NCBI GenBank assembly: GCA_024138015.1
Contig: JAMXBB010000009.1
Coordinates: forward strand, 93,176,712-93,240,711
DNA: 64,000 nucleotides
Direction: 5' to 3'
Source of the DNA: Lumnitzera littorea
Taxonomy: Eukaryota; Streptophyta; Magnoliopsida; Myrtales; Combretaceae
Shown: positions 37,756 to 49,599 of the stretch, one piece after another
Layout of the letters: every line of letters begins with the position of its first letter
How positions within the stretch are numbered: the first letter of the stretch is position 1
Program-made: the position numbers and the translations under genes
The notes under the pieces: model-generated
Seen by the model: the letters and a program-made list of their open reading frames with translations, nothing else
What the model was told of the DNA's origin: nothing
The model's database searches: none

Positions 37756-40700
37756 TGTCACACCTCAAACCAAAGAGTCGTAATAGTCTCACCATATAAA
37801 CCAACCTACATTAGAAGCTAGCCACCTTCGCCACTAACATAAGTATAGCCTACATAAGGTATTCACCACTTCATTACTTAGAAGTGTTCAATTCAGTAAC
37901 TAGTAGGAATCCACCTATGGTGTAACTTTACAAAATAGCTATTGAAAATGATTTTTATAACTTAAATTCCAAGGAAAATTAAGTTTTGTAATTTGCATGA
38001 AGGATGAAACCTAGAATTTTACGAAAAAAATTAAAGAATTACATTGTTACAAAAAGATATAGTGTCCATTAAAATTTTACTAAAATCTACAGGGTTGCAA
38101 AGTATGGAATAATTCTCATTAGCTAAAAACTAGAGGTCACCTGAAGAGACCTTATGAGTTTTCCCAGAGGTCACTATAGTCAGTAAACCAAGTAGAAATC
38201 CATTTAAGTAATCTTAAATCTCACTCCTCGACCCTATTCTCTATTCTTCTAGAACTTAAAGTAGTACTAATGAATCTATTGGGATACCTACAAAATAGCT
38301 ATAAGGGAATGAGTGACAACTTCCTCAATAAGCGAGACGAAGATAATAATAGATACCTAACATCAAGTAACTAGGGTTTTTAAGCAAAGTTAATCAGATG
38401 CAATGCATGTTCAAGTACATACCATCGTATGATGTTGATCAGTCATCGTGAGATCAAAGAAATTGCATCCACTCTAATCCTGGTTTTAAGGAGTTTGACG
38501 TTATGCACTCACAAATTGGAACTAAATCGAAGCTTGTATACTGAAGAATACCCTCCACTAAAGACTACCTTCAAACCATAGATCCTAACTTTATCGTGAC
38601 CTCTTCTCCTATCATTTACTTCGATTAAGGAAGGGGAGAGGACCATTTCTGCTATCCTCATCGAATGGTCCATGTTTAGCCTAAGAATCCTAATTGTTCC
38701 CCCAATAGGTTATGATGCAGGTTCGATTAATAGTTAAGCCGAGTTTATGTTAGATTACTTTTTAGGCAACTAAACAATTTCAAACAGTCCAAAGCAAGTA
38801 ATATCATTAAGAAATCAATACATAAGTCCAATACTCAAAATAACACAACCATATTCAAGTACACATGTTGCATACATACAGATAACTAACTTACAACCAC
38901 AAACAAGACATATGCTAAGCTCTCTAAGTGTTCTTAAACAAATACTTCAAAGTGCAGTGAAACACTAATCCTACTTACCTAGATACTGATACTCATTCTC
39001 ATCATGTGTCACTCTTGTCTTCCTTTATTATCCCTAAAATTTAACATGGCATATTTAGTTTCTATCTAATACATAACATATGTGTTTATTATGGATATTT
39101 AAGTATATTTTCAATTGTATTAGGTAAGTTTTCTAAGGAATTTATTAGATATTAGTTAAAAAGGGTACATTCTGACTTGATACAAGTTGCTGCCTAATAG
39201 TTTCTAACCCAAGTTCTGACTTAAGTAAATTCTTAGAAGATATAATCAAGTGACTTTCTAATCTATTCTCCATCTCCCAATGATCCATTATTCAATACCA
39301 ACCATCTTCTAACTTCCAATTACTCTTAAATTTTGCATCTTCCATTATACTACTTTCTAATTGAGTTTCTAACTTAGGTTTTAACCTAACCTTATAGTAT
39401 AGGCTATTGTTTGCATAACTTTTGACTCATGTTCTGATTTTGATAAAGGTATAGATGTCATATACAAATCAATAGTTGATTTACTATCGAACTCCTTGTA
39501 TGATTGAGGATATTCAATACTTGATAGGATTCAATCCTTGGAATTGATCACGCGCAATCAAGCTAAAGGACTCTAAGGACTCATGAGGAAAATATTAGCT
39601 CTTAATCCCATCCAAGACAAGAATTCCTATTCTAACCTTCATGATTTACTTTACTACCAACCTGAATACCGAGCTCTCTCGTGCACCAACATTATCTTTG
39701 AAGCTATCGAGCAGACATGCCAACCTTCCAAATAGGCATGCCTACTTGCTAAGCAGTCGTACCATAATCCTAACAACATTTAAGCATATTAGTCTCAACA
39801 ATTGTTTGAAGTTGAGCTCTCAAACCAACTAGGATCCAACCCTAATCCGAGGTGAATATTCATTAGTGACTAATTGGTTGAGGACCAACCTAATCTAGAT
39901 TAGGTTAGCTCTGACCGTATACCCTCTTTTTCCTCATTCCGTTTAAATTATATTATATTTCATAGTCACCAGCCACTATGTGACACTTATCTTTTGGCAC
40001 AACATTCGAAAAGGATTCTTTACTTTTTCGTACAAAATACTCTTTGCCTTTTTTACCCTTTTTAGTATCGTTCTTATATCCCAATTGTAAATTACCTTTT
40101 TGTCTTTTCCATGTATGTTTGTAACCCTAGTGTAGCTAGTATATAAACCTTATTTATCGTACACAAACAACATACCTTTTGATTATCATAATACACAAGT
40201 TTCCTTTTTAAGCAACCCCAGTATTCTCATTTACCCTTAACTTTTATCTATTCCCTTTAGTAAGGAGCAATGGCGAGTGACCTATAGTTCGGACCAGTAA
40301 GTCATATCCAGCGGATTATAAGCCAAGTAGGATCAATTAGTATATCATATCTAGTTAGCAGCTACCCAGATTTTGCTAACTTTTCTTTATTTCCTTTTGA
40401 TTCACTTCCTTGTGGTGCTCCTTCGTATATTTGACCCTAGAGACGCATCAATACCAAACTACATTCTAACCCAATTTCTAACAAAGTTTCTAAAATTAGA
40501 TTCTTATTTAGGAAGTTTCTAACTGACATTTTATTCTCTAGAAATAGTGTAGAGTCTAAGGATGGCCACTTTTTAATCCAAATCCAATTTCTAATGTATT
40601 CACCATATTTATACCGGGTTACATTCTAACTTACTTTTTAATACAGTTTTTGACCATGCTGCTACTAGTATGTCTAACTATTTCACATATACTCTACTTG

Positions 40701-42115
40701 CCATACATTTCCAAAATTCTAAACCCTTTATATGCAGTAAGCATCAACTAATACTTCAATCATCTACTTCCTTTCTTCATTATATTATCCATTAGTTTAC
40801 AAGTGTACTAAGTACTTGTAAAATTTAACCTTAAATCACTAAATACCTATTTTTATTCAAAAATCATCCTTCTCGAACTCATATTAAACCACTTTCAGCT
40901 ATTACATGTAGGTAAATGTAGGCTACGCTATAGTTTTATAAAGATTTGGCTAAGTACCTTGCAAAATGATAGTTCCAGCACACCAATTATATGAAAAGGA
41001 AAATTTTCCTAAAATTTGACAACCCAATTTTCATAATCTAACCATTAACATCAAAATTCAACCTTTAAGGAGTATAAGCACAAAAATTTAAGTCAAAACT
41101 ACACTAAATATTTTTCAAAAACCCAATTGAAAATTAATGCCTCGGGCTCTTTCTTAAGGACCTCATATCTACACTCAAAATTTTGAAAATATGCTTAAAG
41201 ATTTGAATTTCTCATGGAAAAATAATTAAGAAAACCAAGTTTCACCATTTTTAGAAATCGTTTACTATTTTTACAAAATTTTAGTTATAAATGAGGAGAA
41301 GCAATCACTTACCAAAACATAGGACTCCAACCACCATGAGGGGAAGAGGGTTTGTTGGCTAGGCTAGGCACTGGCTACTCCTTTAGGCAGCATCCTAATT
41401 TCACTTCTAGTTGTTGCACACATAAGTAAACCCTTCATTTCCGCCAATTTTATACTATTTCTAAAATATTTCCTAAAATTTATTCCTACTTCATTCTTCT
41501 TCTCACCATTTTTTTTCCAAACTTGCAATTGATCAAACCATTGAATGAAGACTAGCTCATCATTTTTAAAGACAGTATAGAGGGTGTTCAAATTTTATTT
41601 CATGCCAAAACTTGTCAAATTAACTTAGTTAGATGTCAAGTTAATGTTGTTTGTGTCCATAATTTATCCAACAATGATTTCTAAGCTACCACTTCTTTAA
41701 TAGATGTCTTAACAATTTTTTTTATAATTTTTCTTTATTTATTCAGTAATATTAATGTATTTTTAGGTATTTTTGACAATTATGGGCACATATATTTATA
41801 TAATAATTATACCCAATATGTATAAATTCCTTTAATATATTACTTTATGTATAGTATCAATTATACTACTCTTATAATTTATCTCTAAGTGTTTGTTAAT
41901 TTTCAAGACTTAATTTGCATGTTATTGTTAATATAGTAAATTACTACCAATTTAGCTATATTTTTAATATTTTATTATATTTTCAAAATTTGAGCCTATG
42001 AAAGCTCCTCAACTAATATCACGAAGTCCCTCGTAAGTTTTTAGCCTAATAGGGTTACCTTCTTGAATGCTTGAAATCAACTATCGAACCTAGTTGCACT
42101 CGTATGGGTTTCTCA
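37756..42115 (+). mobile_element. Solo long LTR nested in the LTR 35294-43031
   Basis: It starts TGTCACACCTCAAACC at 37756 and ends GGGTTTCTCA at 42115, flanked by the TSD CATGG at 37751-37755 and 42116-42120. Its own length is about 3.4 kb once the insert at 39522-40450 is taken out. The first 250 bases match the truncated LTR at 46309 (caaccta..ttagaagctagccacc against caacttaagttagaagatagccac). No coding region lies inside. Confidence 0.75.
39522..40450 (+). mobile_element. Solo LTR of the ~0.9-kb gypsy family, innermost insertion
   Basis: It starts TGATAGGATTC and ends ..GACGCATCA, with near-perfect TSD ATACT (39517-39521) and ATACC (40451-40455). A TATA-like box tatataaacc lies near 40140 and a gagtgacc.. 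leader follows. The start agrees with the complement of the end of LTR 61674-62660 (TGATAGGAATC). 929 bp, no coding. Confidence 0.75.
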
Positions 42116-43036
42116 CATGGTATGGCACAAAAAGGACCTACAAGTCAAGTTTTCTAAAACTGGGATTTTACTTGGTTAAGATTTATTTTGAAAACCAAGA
42201 TCTTATTAAGCAAATAGTTTAGTTTCTAGAAGCTTGGTTTTGTAATGTAAACATCTTGGTTTACAAAGATTGGTTTTCAAGCACATAGAATTGCATAACT
42301 TAAGCTAGGTTAAGCTTATTAAGCTCTCCTCTAGGTTCCTAAATTAGACAATTCAAATACCCGGCAAAGTTGACTACTATGTATAGGTCTAAGGCTAGGG
42401 CTAGGCAAGGATATTGGTGCACCAATGCATGTCACATATATTAACTTGGCATGTGTTTATAGCATTTGCATTATTTGGTTGAATTAGAGTATACTGTGAC
42501 TGTCTTGGTGAATTGCTTATGTATTTATGATGTGACTCGTTACTCAGCTTAGAGTGAGTTGTGGGGATAATTTTTGTTATCCTTAACTTAAGAAGAAGTT
42601 AAGCAGGATTTCACATCATGGAAGCAAAAGACTAAAGAAAGCTAAGTGACAGCAATTTTTTTTAAGAGGTAAATGGTTGTAAATTTGGGTTCAGATTCTA
42701 GATGAAGCTCTTCTAGAAGATTATTTGATTACTATACAAAGGCTTTAATATGGAAATTGTAGATGTATTATACTCTTTATGGAGCTATATATTGTAAAAG
42801 GTTTTATAGTTGTTATACTTTAAGTATGGCTTATTGATGTAAAGATTTAAGCTGTTGTTTATTATATTGAATGAGATGAGTTTTGGAAACAAGAGTTTCA
42901 TGTTGTTGTACGATAGGTGAATTATAGGTTCTACTTTATCCTTAACACAGAGATGGCAATAACGAATCGACTTTAGGTACCGAAAGTTGGGAAAAAAATT
43001 TAAGCAAATGCCTAAAAGGTAAGGCATTACACATTA

Positions 43037-45470
43037 TACATATGTATATTTGTTACAACATAAAATTGAAGGATTTGAGTCTTTTAAATGTTACAAATTT
43101 GAAGTAGAAAATTTACATGATAAGCTAATCAAATGCTTGCATAGTGATAAGGGCAGTGAATATTTTTCAAATGAATTTCACCAATTTTGTGAAGAAAATG
43201 GAATCATGCATCAATCTACTACTCCATAAACACTACAACAAAATGGATTAACAAATTGTGAGAATCAAACCTTAGTAGACATGGTTAATGCGCTAATCCT
43301 AAATGCTAAATTACCATTCAATTTATAGGGAGAAGCTTTATTAACTTCATGTTATATATTAAACATAATCCTATCAAGATCATTAGGTTATACTCCATAT
43401 GAAAAATAAAGATGAAGGAAACCAAATTTACAATACTTTAAAGTTTAGGGGTGGATAGCTTATTATAGGATGTTTGATCTTAAAAGAACAAAGCTTGGTG
43501 CTAGAGCTTTGAAAGGAATTTTTATTGGTTATGCACAAAATTCTAAAGGACGTAGAATATTAGATTTAGAATCTAATATCATTACTGAAACTAGAAATGT
43601 AGAATTTTTGGAAAACAAATTCTATGGTGATCTAGTTGAAAAAGACGCAAATCCATCCACATAACAAGAATTAAAACAAAGGGACTTTGGAGAAAATATG
43701 AATAAAGAAACAAATGAAGAATTTGCTACTAAACCATGAAAAAATAAAAGGGCAAGGAAGAGCAAGGATCTAGATATAGGATTCATAGATTCACAAACCC
43801 TTAGCTTTTTAGTAGAGGGAAGTAAAGATTTAAGAATAAGTAAAATTCCCATAATACTTAGTATGGAAACCGATCCTAAAACTTATGAGAAAATTATGGC
43901 TTCTAGAGATGCAGCATTTTGGAAAGAGACAATAAACGATGAGATGAAATCTTTGTTATCTACTAAAACATGGTTTCTAATTAATTTGCCTTAAGGATCT
44001 AAGGCAATTGGTTGTAAGTGGGTGTTTAGAAGGAAATATAATTCAAATGATTCTTTGCAAACCTTTAAAGCACTTAGTGGCCAAAGGATTCAAGTAACGA
44101 GAAGGGATAGATTATTTTCACTTATGCTCTTGTTGCAAGAATGACTTTGAGAAGAGCGTTTAAAGCTCTTCCATCAATTTTCTAACTCCATGTGTATCAA
44201 ATGGATGTTAAAATGACCTTCTTGAATGGTAAGCTTGATGAAGAAGTGTATATGGAATAACTAAAAGGCTTTATGCTATTAGGAAATGAGAAGAAGGTTT
44301 CCAAATTAGTTAAATCTTTATATTGACTCAAACAAGCCCCAAAACACTAGTATGAGAAATTTGAGGCTGTAATCATGACTAATGGTTTCGAACATAATAG
44401 TGCCAACAAATGTATTTATTCAAAATTCACTAGTGAATATGGTGTTATAATTTGTATATATGTTGATGATTTATTGTTATTTGGGACAAATATAATTGAC
44501 ATTAATGCAACCAAGAAATATATTGCCTTTAGATTTAAGATGAAGGATTTGAATGAGGCAAATAAAATATTAGGGATTAAAGCGATGAAGCATAGTAAAG
44601 GCATTGTGTCAAGTCAATCTCGCTACATAGGAAAAAATATTGAAAAGTATAAATACTTAGTGAAAAACAAATACACTACTCCTTATGATTTTCATATGAA
44701 GTTGGAAAAGAATACAAGAAGAGCAATAACACAATTAGAGTATACTAGTACCATAAGGAGTCTGATATATGTTTCACACTATACTTGACTTAATATTGCA
44801 TATGCTTTGTACAAATTGTCAAGATATACTAGTAATCCTAGTGTTGAGCATTGGAAAGCAATCTCTAGAGTATTTGGTTACTTAAAGAAAACAATGACTT
44901 GTGGATTGTTCTACGGTGACTTTCCTCCTGTACTAAAAGGATACTTAGATGCAAGTTAGATAATAAGTTCTAGTGATAGAATTTCAACTTCTAAATGGAT
45001 ATTCACCTTAGGTGGTGGAGCAATAAGCTAGGCATTCAAGAAATAAATATATATAACTCGCTCAACTGTGGAGGTTGAGTTTATAACACTTGCTGCATTT
45101 GGAAGAAGAGCAAAATGGCTGAGAAATTTGTTGATTGAAAAAAAAAATCCAGCCAAAACTTGTTTCATCCATTTCTATACTTTATGATAATAAAGCTACA
45201 TTGTCTCGAGCCTATAATAAAACTTACAATGGGAAGTATAGACATATAGAGTTGAGACATGAGTATATAAGAGATTGATAAGTAATAGAGTTATAACTAT
45301 TACTTATGTTAAGACCGGTAATAACTTGGCAAATCCATTGACAAAAGGATTATCTAGATATTTGGTAAAAACTACATCTGTTAAGATAGGTCTCAAAATT
45401 CTGTATTTAGTGATGATGAGAACCCTACTTTACTCTAGCATATCACTAGTTTCAAGCTTCAAATGGTAAA
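43037..45470 (+). pseudogene. Copia pol: integrase core, reverse transcriptase, RNase H (broken)
   Basis: Reading resumes after the CATTA duplication. Integrase: HSDKGSEYFSNEF near 43140, then a QNGLTN-like stretch (normally QQNG..E) and NLWGEAL-like text with a stop. Reverse transcriptase: WKETINDEMKSL near 43922, GCKWVFRRKYN near 44010, and the active-site box YVDDLLLFG near 44457-44484 in a 137-codon open stretch (44375-44788). RNase H: ARRAKW-like text near 45105, RHIELRHEYIRD near 45240 and NLANPLTKGL near 45310. At least six stops and several frame changes make it non-functional. Confidence 0.85.
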
Positions 45471-45895
45471 AACAAGTCATTACTAACTGGGTGTACTATA
45501 AGTATTATTAGTCAAAAGAGGATGAGATATGATATAAATATATCTATTTTGAAATCTGAATCATTTAGTTTGATGGAGTCTAGCTAATTGAGCATGAGAG
45601 TGGTGTCACTCCTAACAAAATTTTAAAGAAGTTTGTTTTTATAAATGTTCAATGAAACTAGGATAAGTACGTGGGCATAACTGCACTTTGATGAAAATCC
45701 ACAAATTAAATGTAAAATGATTGTGTCTTTGAATTCTCTAATTGTAACCTATAGCATAAAAGTTTCAAGGCTACAAGTTACTTATCACCCTATTGTAATT
45801 TTGATAATTTACCAATAGTTTAAATCTAATGATACTATTCTTTATGCATAATAAGTGAAAAATTATATTTATATAATGTTTAGATAATCAGCAAT

Positions 45896-45907
45896 CTAGT
45901 GGAGAAA
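45896..45907 (+). other. Probable polypurine tract of the copia element
   Basis: ctagtggagaaa immediately precedes the 3' LTR start TGTAG at 45908, the expected place of plus-strand priming. Confidence 0.5.
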
Positions 45908-46308
45908 TGTAGAAATAGATTACCAATTATGTATTTGAAGTTTAAAATATGTGTTTAGAATGATAGATAATTAACTTAGATATTACATGTGTTAATTATG
46001 AATATTAAAAGGAGAATTTAAACATTTTCAAGAGGATCACGACCAAGTTTCACGACCATGAACATGGGCATGATCTTTTAACGAACGTAAAATCGAGAAA
46101 ATAAATTTACGAGAGGTTTATGGCTAAGATCATGGCCATGAACCTAGGGCATGATCTTGTAGTAATGAAGAAAAAATTAAGCACAAGAGGTTTACAGCCA
46201 CAATGCATGGCCACGAACCTTGCCCATGATCTATGCAATAGTAACGTTAACATTCACATTGCTTTAAATAGTTGCAACCTTTAATCAATTTCTCATAAGT
46301 TGTCACAC
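45908..46308 (+). repeat. 3' LTR of the copia element, truncated
   Basis: It matches the 5' LTR from its first base to about ..ctcataagtt, equivalent to about 30910 in the 5' copy. It then stops abruptly at TGTCACACCC, the start of another LTR. It holds three palindrome-bearing repeat units (46033-46235) against two in the 5' LTR. Confidence 0.75.
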
Positions 46309-46575
46309 CCTAAATCAAAGAGTCATAGCAGCCCCACTATGTAAACCAACTTAAGTTAGAAGATAGCCACTTTAGCCACTAACATAGATATAGTTTACAT
46401 AAGACGTTTACCCTTTGAGCCATCCAATTATGAGTCTAATAGATATTAGCTTATAATGTAACTTTTCAAAATAACTTTGGAAAATAATCTTATGGCTCAA
46501 ATGACTGAGAAAATCAAGCTCTATAAATCATTTAGAGTACAAAATCTCAATTTGAACAAAAAGTTCTAAGAAGTA
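46309..46575 (+). mobile_element. Truncated 5' end of a long LTR (TGTCACACC family)
   Basis: It starts TGTCACACCCTAAATCAAAG and follows the first 250 bases of the LTR at 37756, including aaccaact..ttagaag and ctaacatagatatag. It loses similarity near 46575, where the minus-strand gypsy element begins. Only a fragment remains. Confidence 0.6.
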
Positions 46576-49050
46576 AATTGATCTAAGAAAATAAAGCAAT
46601 CAATTTGAACAAATTGATCTATAAGCTTCCTTGATCAATAGCTCATGCGTAGAGCAAATTGGAATACATAACCTACGATCCTCGAACAAATAGCCGTCCT
46701 TAAAATAATACCCTCCAACAACTACCTTTCTTGGCAATGCTCAACAATAGGACCAAAGTGAGGGTCAATAGTATACTGCTCAATGATGAGTGAGAAGCCC
46801 AATAATTTTGTCTACAAAGTGGTCAGTAGAGTTTGCCATTGTGACAGAGCATCAACGACCACATTTGCGCTTCCCTTCTTATGCTAGATTACGTACGAGA
46901 ACCCTTCCATAAACTCCAACCACTTGGCTTGCCTCTTCAAAAGCTTGTTCTAACTCCCAAAATGCTTCAATGATTCATAGTTAGTGTAAATAACAAACTC
47001 TCATGGTAGTAGATAGTGTTGCCAAACAATGAGGGCTCGGAAGAGGGAGTACAACTCCTTCTTATACACAGAATAGTTCAAGGTAGGAACACTAAGTTTC
47101 TCACTATGGTAGGCGATGAGTCATCACTCTTACATTAAGACAGCACCTGTTGCGAACCGTGACTAAGAACAAATAAGGTCGGCTGCTGGATAGGTCTAAA
47201 CTTGTAGAAAGCTCAAAAGAACTAATGGAAGAAAGTGCGAAAGGAATGAATGATAAATGAAAGGGAAGCAAAACCTACGAACAGCTCTAGAAGATATGAC
47301 GTACCAATGGAACTTCCAAGGACTCACAATACAATTTGATATGACACACGAATCAGTTTGATGAGATTACTCTCCACCTAGCCTTGCTCAAAGGTTAGGA
47401 TAAGAGTGATGTCAAGGGTAAACAGTGTTTATGCAAGGAAAAAAATAGTCAAGTGTATTAAGGATAATCTAATTCCCACAACTACAAATATAAAGGTATT
47501 TATACCCATAAGTTAGGGCAACTCACCTAAAAAGGAAAAGACAAAAAAGGCATTTCCTAAGGAAGTAATGGACAAGATACAAAGGGGTAAAAATGAATAT
47601 ACAAGAAAAACAATCATTGGTGCAACGGAATCTACACATGATACTGTACACGTGGCGATACCATATTGCCGAGGTTGTTAGAAGATGCAGATAAAAAGTA
47701 CAGATAGCTGGCTTGTCTAAGTAGGGATTGTTTAGTCGGTCCAAAGTCTCTCTTTCTCAGCAAGGAAGATGCTGAGTAATTAGTTGAACCTAGTACAAGT
47801 GAGTAATCTTTGATTCGGTATACTAGAAAAAGATGGGCAATCATTCGGCTTGACATGAAGGGTAACTCGGTAAGGAAGTACTCAGCCTCGGCAGGAGTCA
47901 GCTTAAATAGAAGAATTTGTCATGCTAATCCTTTTAGTCATCAGGTTCAGTTACCGGTTAGAGGTCTGGTAGTCTGATTTCCATAAGCACTAATTCCAAA
48001 TCTTAGTGCATCATATTATAATTTAAAAGGCTTGTCAAAATTTAGCAATAATAAGACAGGTGTCGAGGTGAGTTTTTCCTTGATCTCTCTAAAACTCTAT
48101 TCAACTTAGTCGTTCCACCTAAATCCTTCAATCTTCTTTGTCAACTCAATCAATAGGGCGACTATTATACTGAAGTCCTTAATAAATCGCCTATAGAAAA
48201 AAGCTAAGCCATGAAAACTTCGAACCTTAATGACATTCTTCAACCTCACCTAATCCAAAATAACTCGAATCTTTTCCTCATTTACTCGAATCCCTTCCCC
48301 TGACACTATAAACCCTAGGAAAACTACCTCATTTTGGCAAAATGTATACTTCTTCACGTTCCCATACAACTTCTTAGTTTGCAAAATGTCGAATACATCA
48401 TGGAGATGTTAGGCATGGTCATTCAAGTCGGCACTGTATATCAGTATGTCATTAAAGTACATGACCACACACCTTCCAATTAGTGGGCGCATCACATGAT
48501 TTATTAACCTTATGAATGTGCACAGCACATTAGTAAGCTCGAATGGCATAACCAACCATTCGTAGAGTCCGTGCTTAGTCATGAAGGTAGTCTTCCACTC
48601 ATCTCCTAGCCTCATATGAAACTGGTGGTAGCTACTTCACAAATCAATCTTCGAAAATATTCAAGTGCCATGAAGCTCATCTAACATGTCATTGAGTCTT
48701 AGTATCGGATATCTATACTTGATAATAATTTAATTGATTACTCAACTGTTGATGTACATGCGCTATGAACCATCTTTCTTCGAAACGAGCAGAGCTGGTA
48801 TAGCATAAGGGCTCGTGCTCTCCCTTACATATCCTCGCTTTATAGGTTCATCTACTTGTTTCTTTAGCTTGGTAACCTACTCAAGGTTCAACCTGTATAC
48901 AGGTTAATTAGGTAAGGCGGTGCTTGACTATAGATCAATGCAGTACTCTATGCCTCAAACTTGTGGCAGTCCTCTAGGTAATTCTTCCGAAAACAAGTTG
49001 GAAAACTCATCTAGCAAACTTTAGATCTCTTCTGAGACATTCTATAATTC
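46576..49050 (-). pseudogene. Gypsy A pol: reverse transcriptase, RNase H, start of integrase (broken)
   Basis: Open stretch 48409-48615 reads WKTTFMTKHGLYEWLVMPF, then YFNDILIYSADLNDHA: this is the gypsy reverse transcriptase catalytic box YFDDILIYS with the first Asp changed to Asn. Downstream are NVIKVRSFHGLAFFYRRFI (connection) and LLNFDKPFKL. After the inserted LTR come LIAYHSEKLS, YKKELYSLFRAL and FSYVI (RNase H), then DGYLFEDRRLCIP, where integrase would begin. Stops are frequent. Confidence 0.85.
47148..47986 (-). mobile_element. Solo LTR of the ~0.9-kb family inside gypsy A
   Basis: It is bounded by TGTTGCGAACC at 47148 and ..TTTCCATAA at 47986 (the complement begins TTATGG, near TGATGG of the other copies), with imperfect TSD GCACC (47043+100 to 47147) and GCACT (47987-47991). 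A TATA-like box reads on the minus strand as gggtataaatacc near 47496-47508. The RNase H reading of gypsy A is continuous on either side of it. 839 bp, no coding. Confidence 0.65.
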
Positions 49051-49599
49051 CCTCATCTCCAACAATTCCTAACCAATAAGAACATAGGTTCTTCAGTTTC
49101 CTCAACAGCTCGGAGCTCCCTTTGGCTCATCACCAAGGCCTTCTTCTTACTAGGTCGGGTGAGTTGGTTATAAGTTTCATTTACTTAGACGGGGTCAAGA
49201 GTTACAACACAATCTTCCTTCCATCCTTAACAAAGACATAGGTGTTCGTATACCCATTATAAGTAATACGTCATTCGAACAATCAAGGTCGTCTAAGCAA
49301 CAAATGTGAAGCTCTCATAGGGATGACATCACAAACTACTTCGTCCCTATACCTGTTCCTGACACTAAATGGTATGGCCAGTTATTCAATTACGTACAAA
49401 GTGCCTTGTCATGAAGCCAATGCAGCTTGTAAGGTTGGGGATGCTTTGAGGTCAACAGACCTAACCTCTACACAAAGGACTGTGTAACAACATTGGTACA
49501 ACTTCCTTCATCCACAATGATCGTGCACAATTAACCTTTGATTTTACACTTGGTATGGAACAGATTCTCCCTCTAGTCTTCCTCAAAGCTTAGTAAGAA

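Larger units (their letters stand above)
35294..43031 (-). mobile_element. Solo long LTR, minus orientation, itself interrupted
   Basis: The block is bounded by TGTGAGATCC at 35294 and GGCATTACA ending at 43031, with a perfect 5-bp TSD CATTA at 35289-35293 and 43032-43036. Its own length without the insert at 37756-42115 and one TSD copy is about 3.4 kb. On the minus strand it starts TGTAATGCC and ends GGATCTCACA. An AT-rich stretch with gaaatagtaaatgatg near 36464 is the complement of words in the related LTRs. No gag or pol is present. When the block and one CATTA are removed, the copia integrase frame continues without a shift. Confidence 0.75.
30596..46308 (+). mobile_element. Ty1/copia LTR retrotransposon, degenerate and opened by two insertions
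   Basis: The 5' LTR starts tgttaaaaaaataggttacc at 30596; the 3' LTR starts tgtagaaatagattaccaat at 45908. Order between them is gag, zinc knuckle, integrase, reverse transcriptase, RNase H, which is the copia order. Long foreign blocks lie at 32480-34817 and 35294-43031, so the element's own sequence is about 5.6 kb. Many in-frame stops show it is dead. The 3' LTR is cut at 46308 where a different LTR begins, so the TSD of the whole element cannot be read. Confidence 0.85.

Noticed and set aside
39641..39832. 63-codon frame in the innermost solo LTR
   Set aside because: LTR sequence; other family copies do not keep the frame.
42116..43031. A separate second LTR that would make 35294-43031 a full element with two LTRs
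   Set aside because: The right part does not repeat the left part; with the nested block removed the two halves form one continuous LTR-like unit between CATTA duplications.
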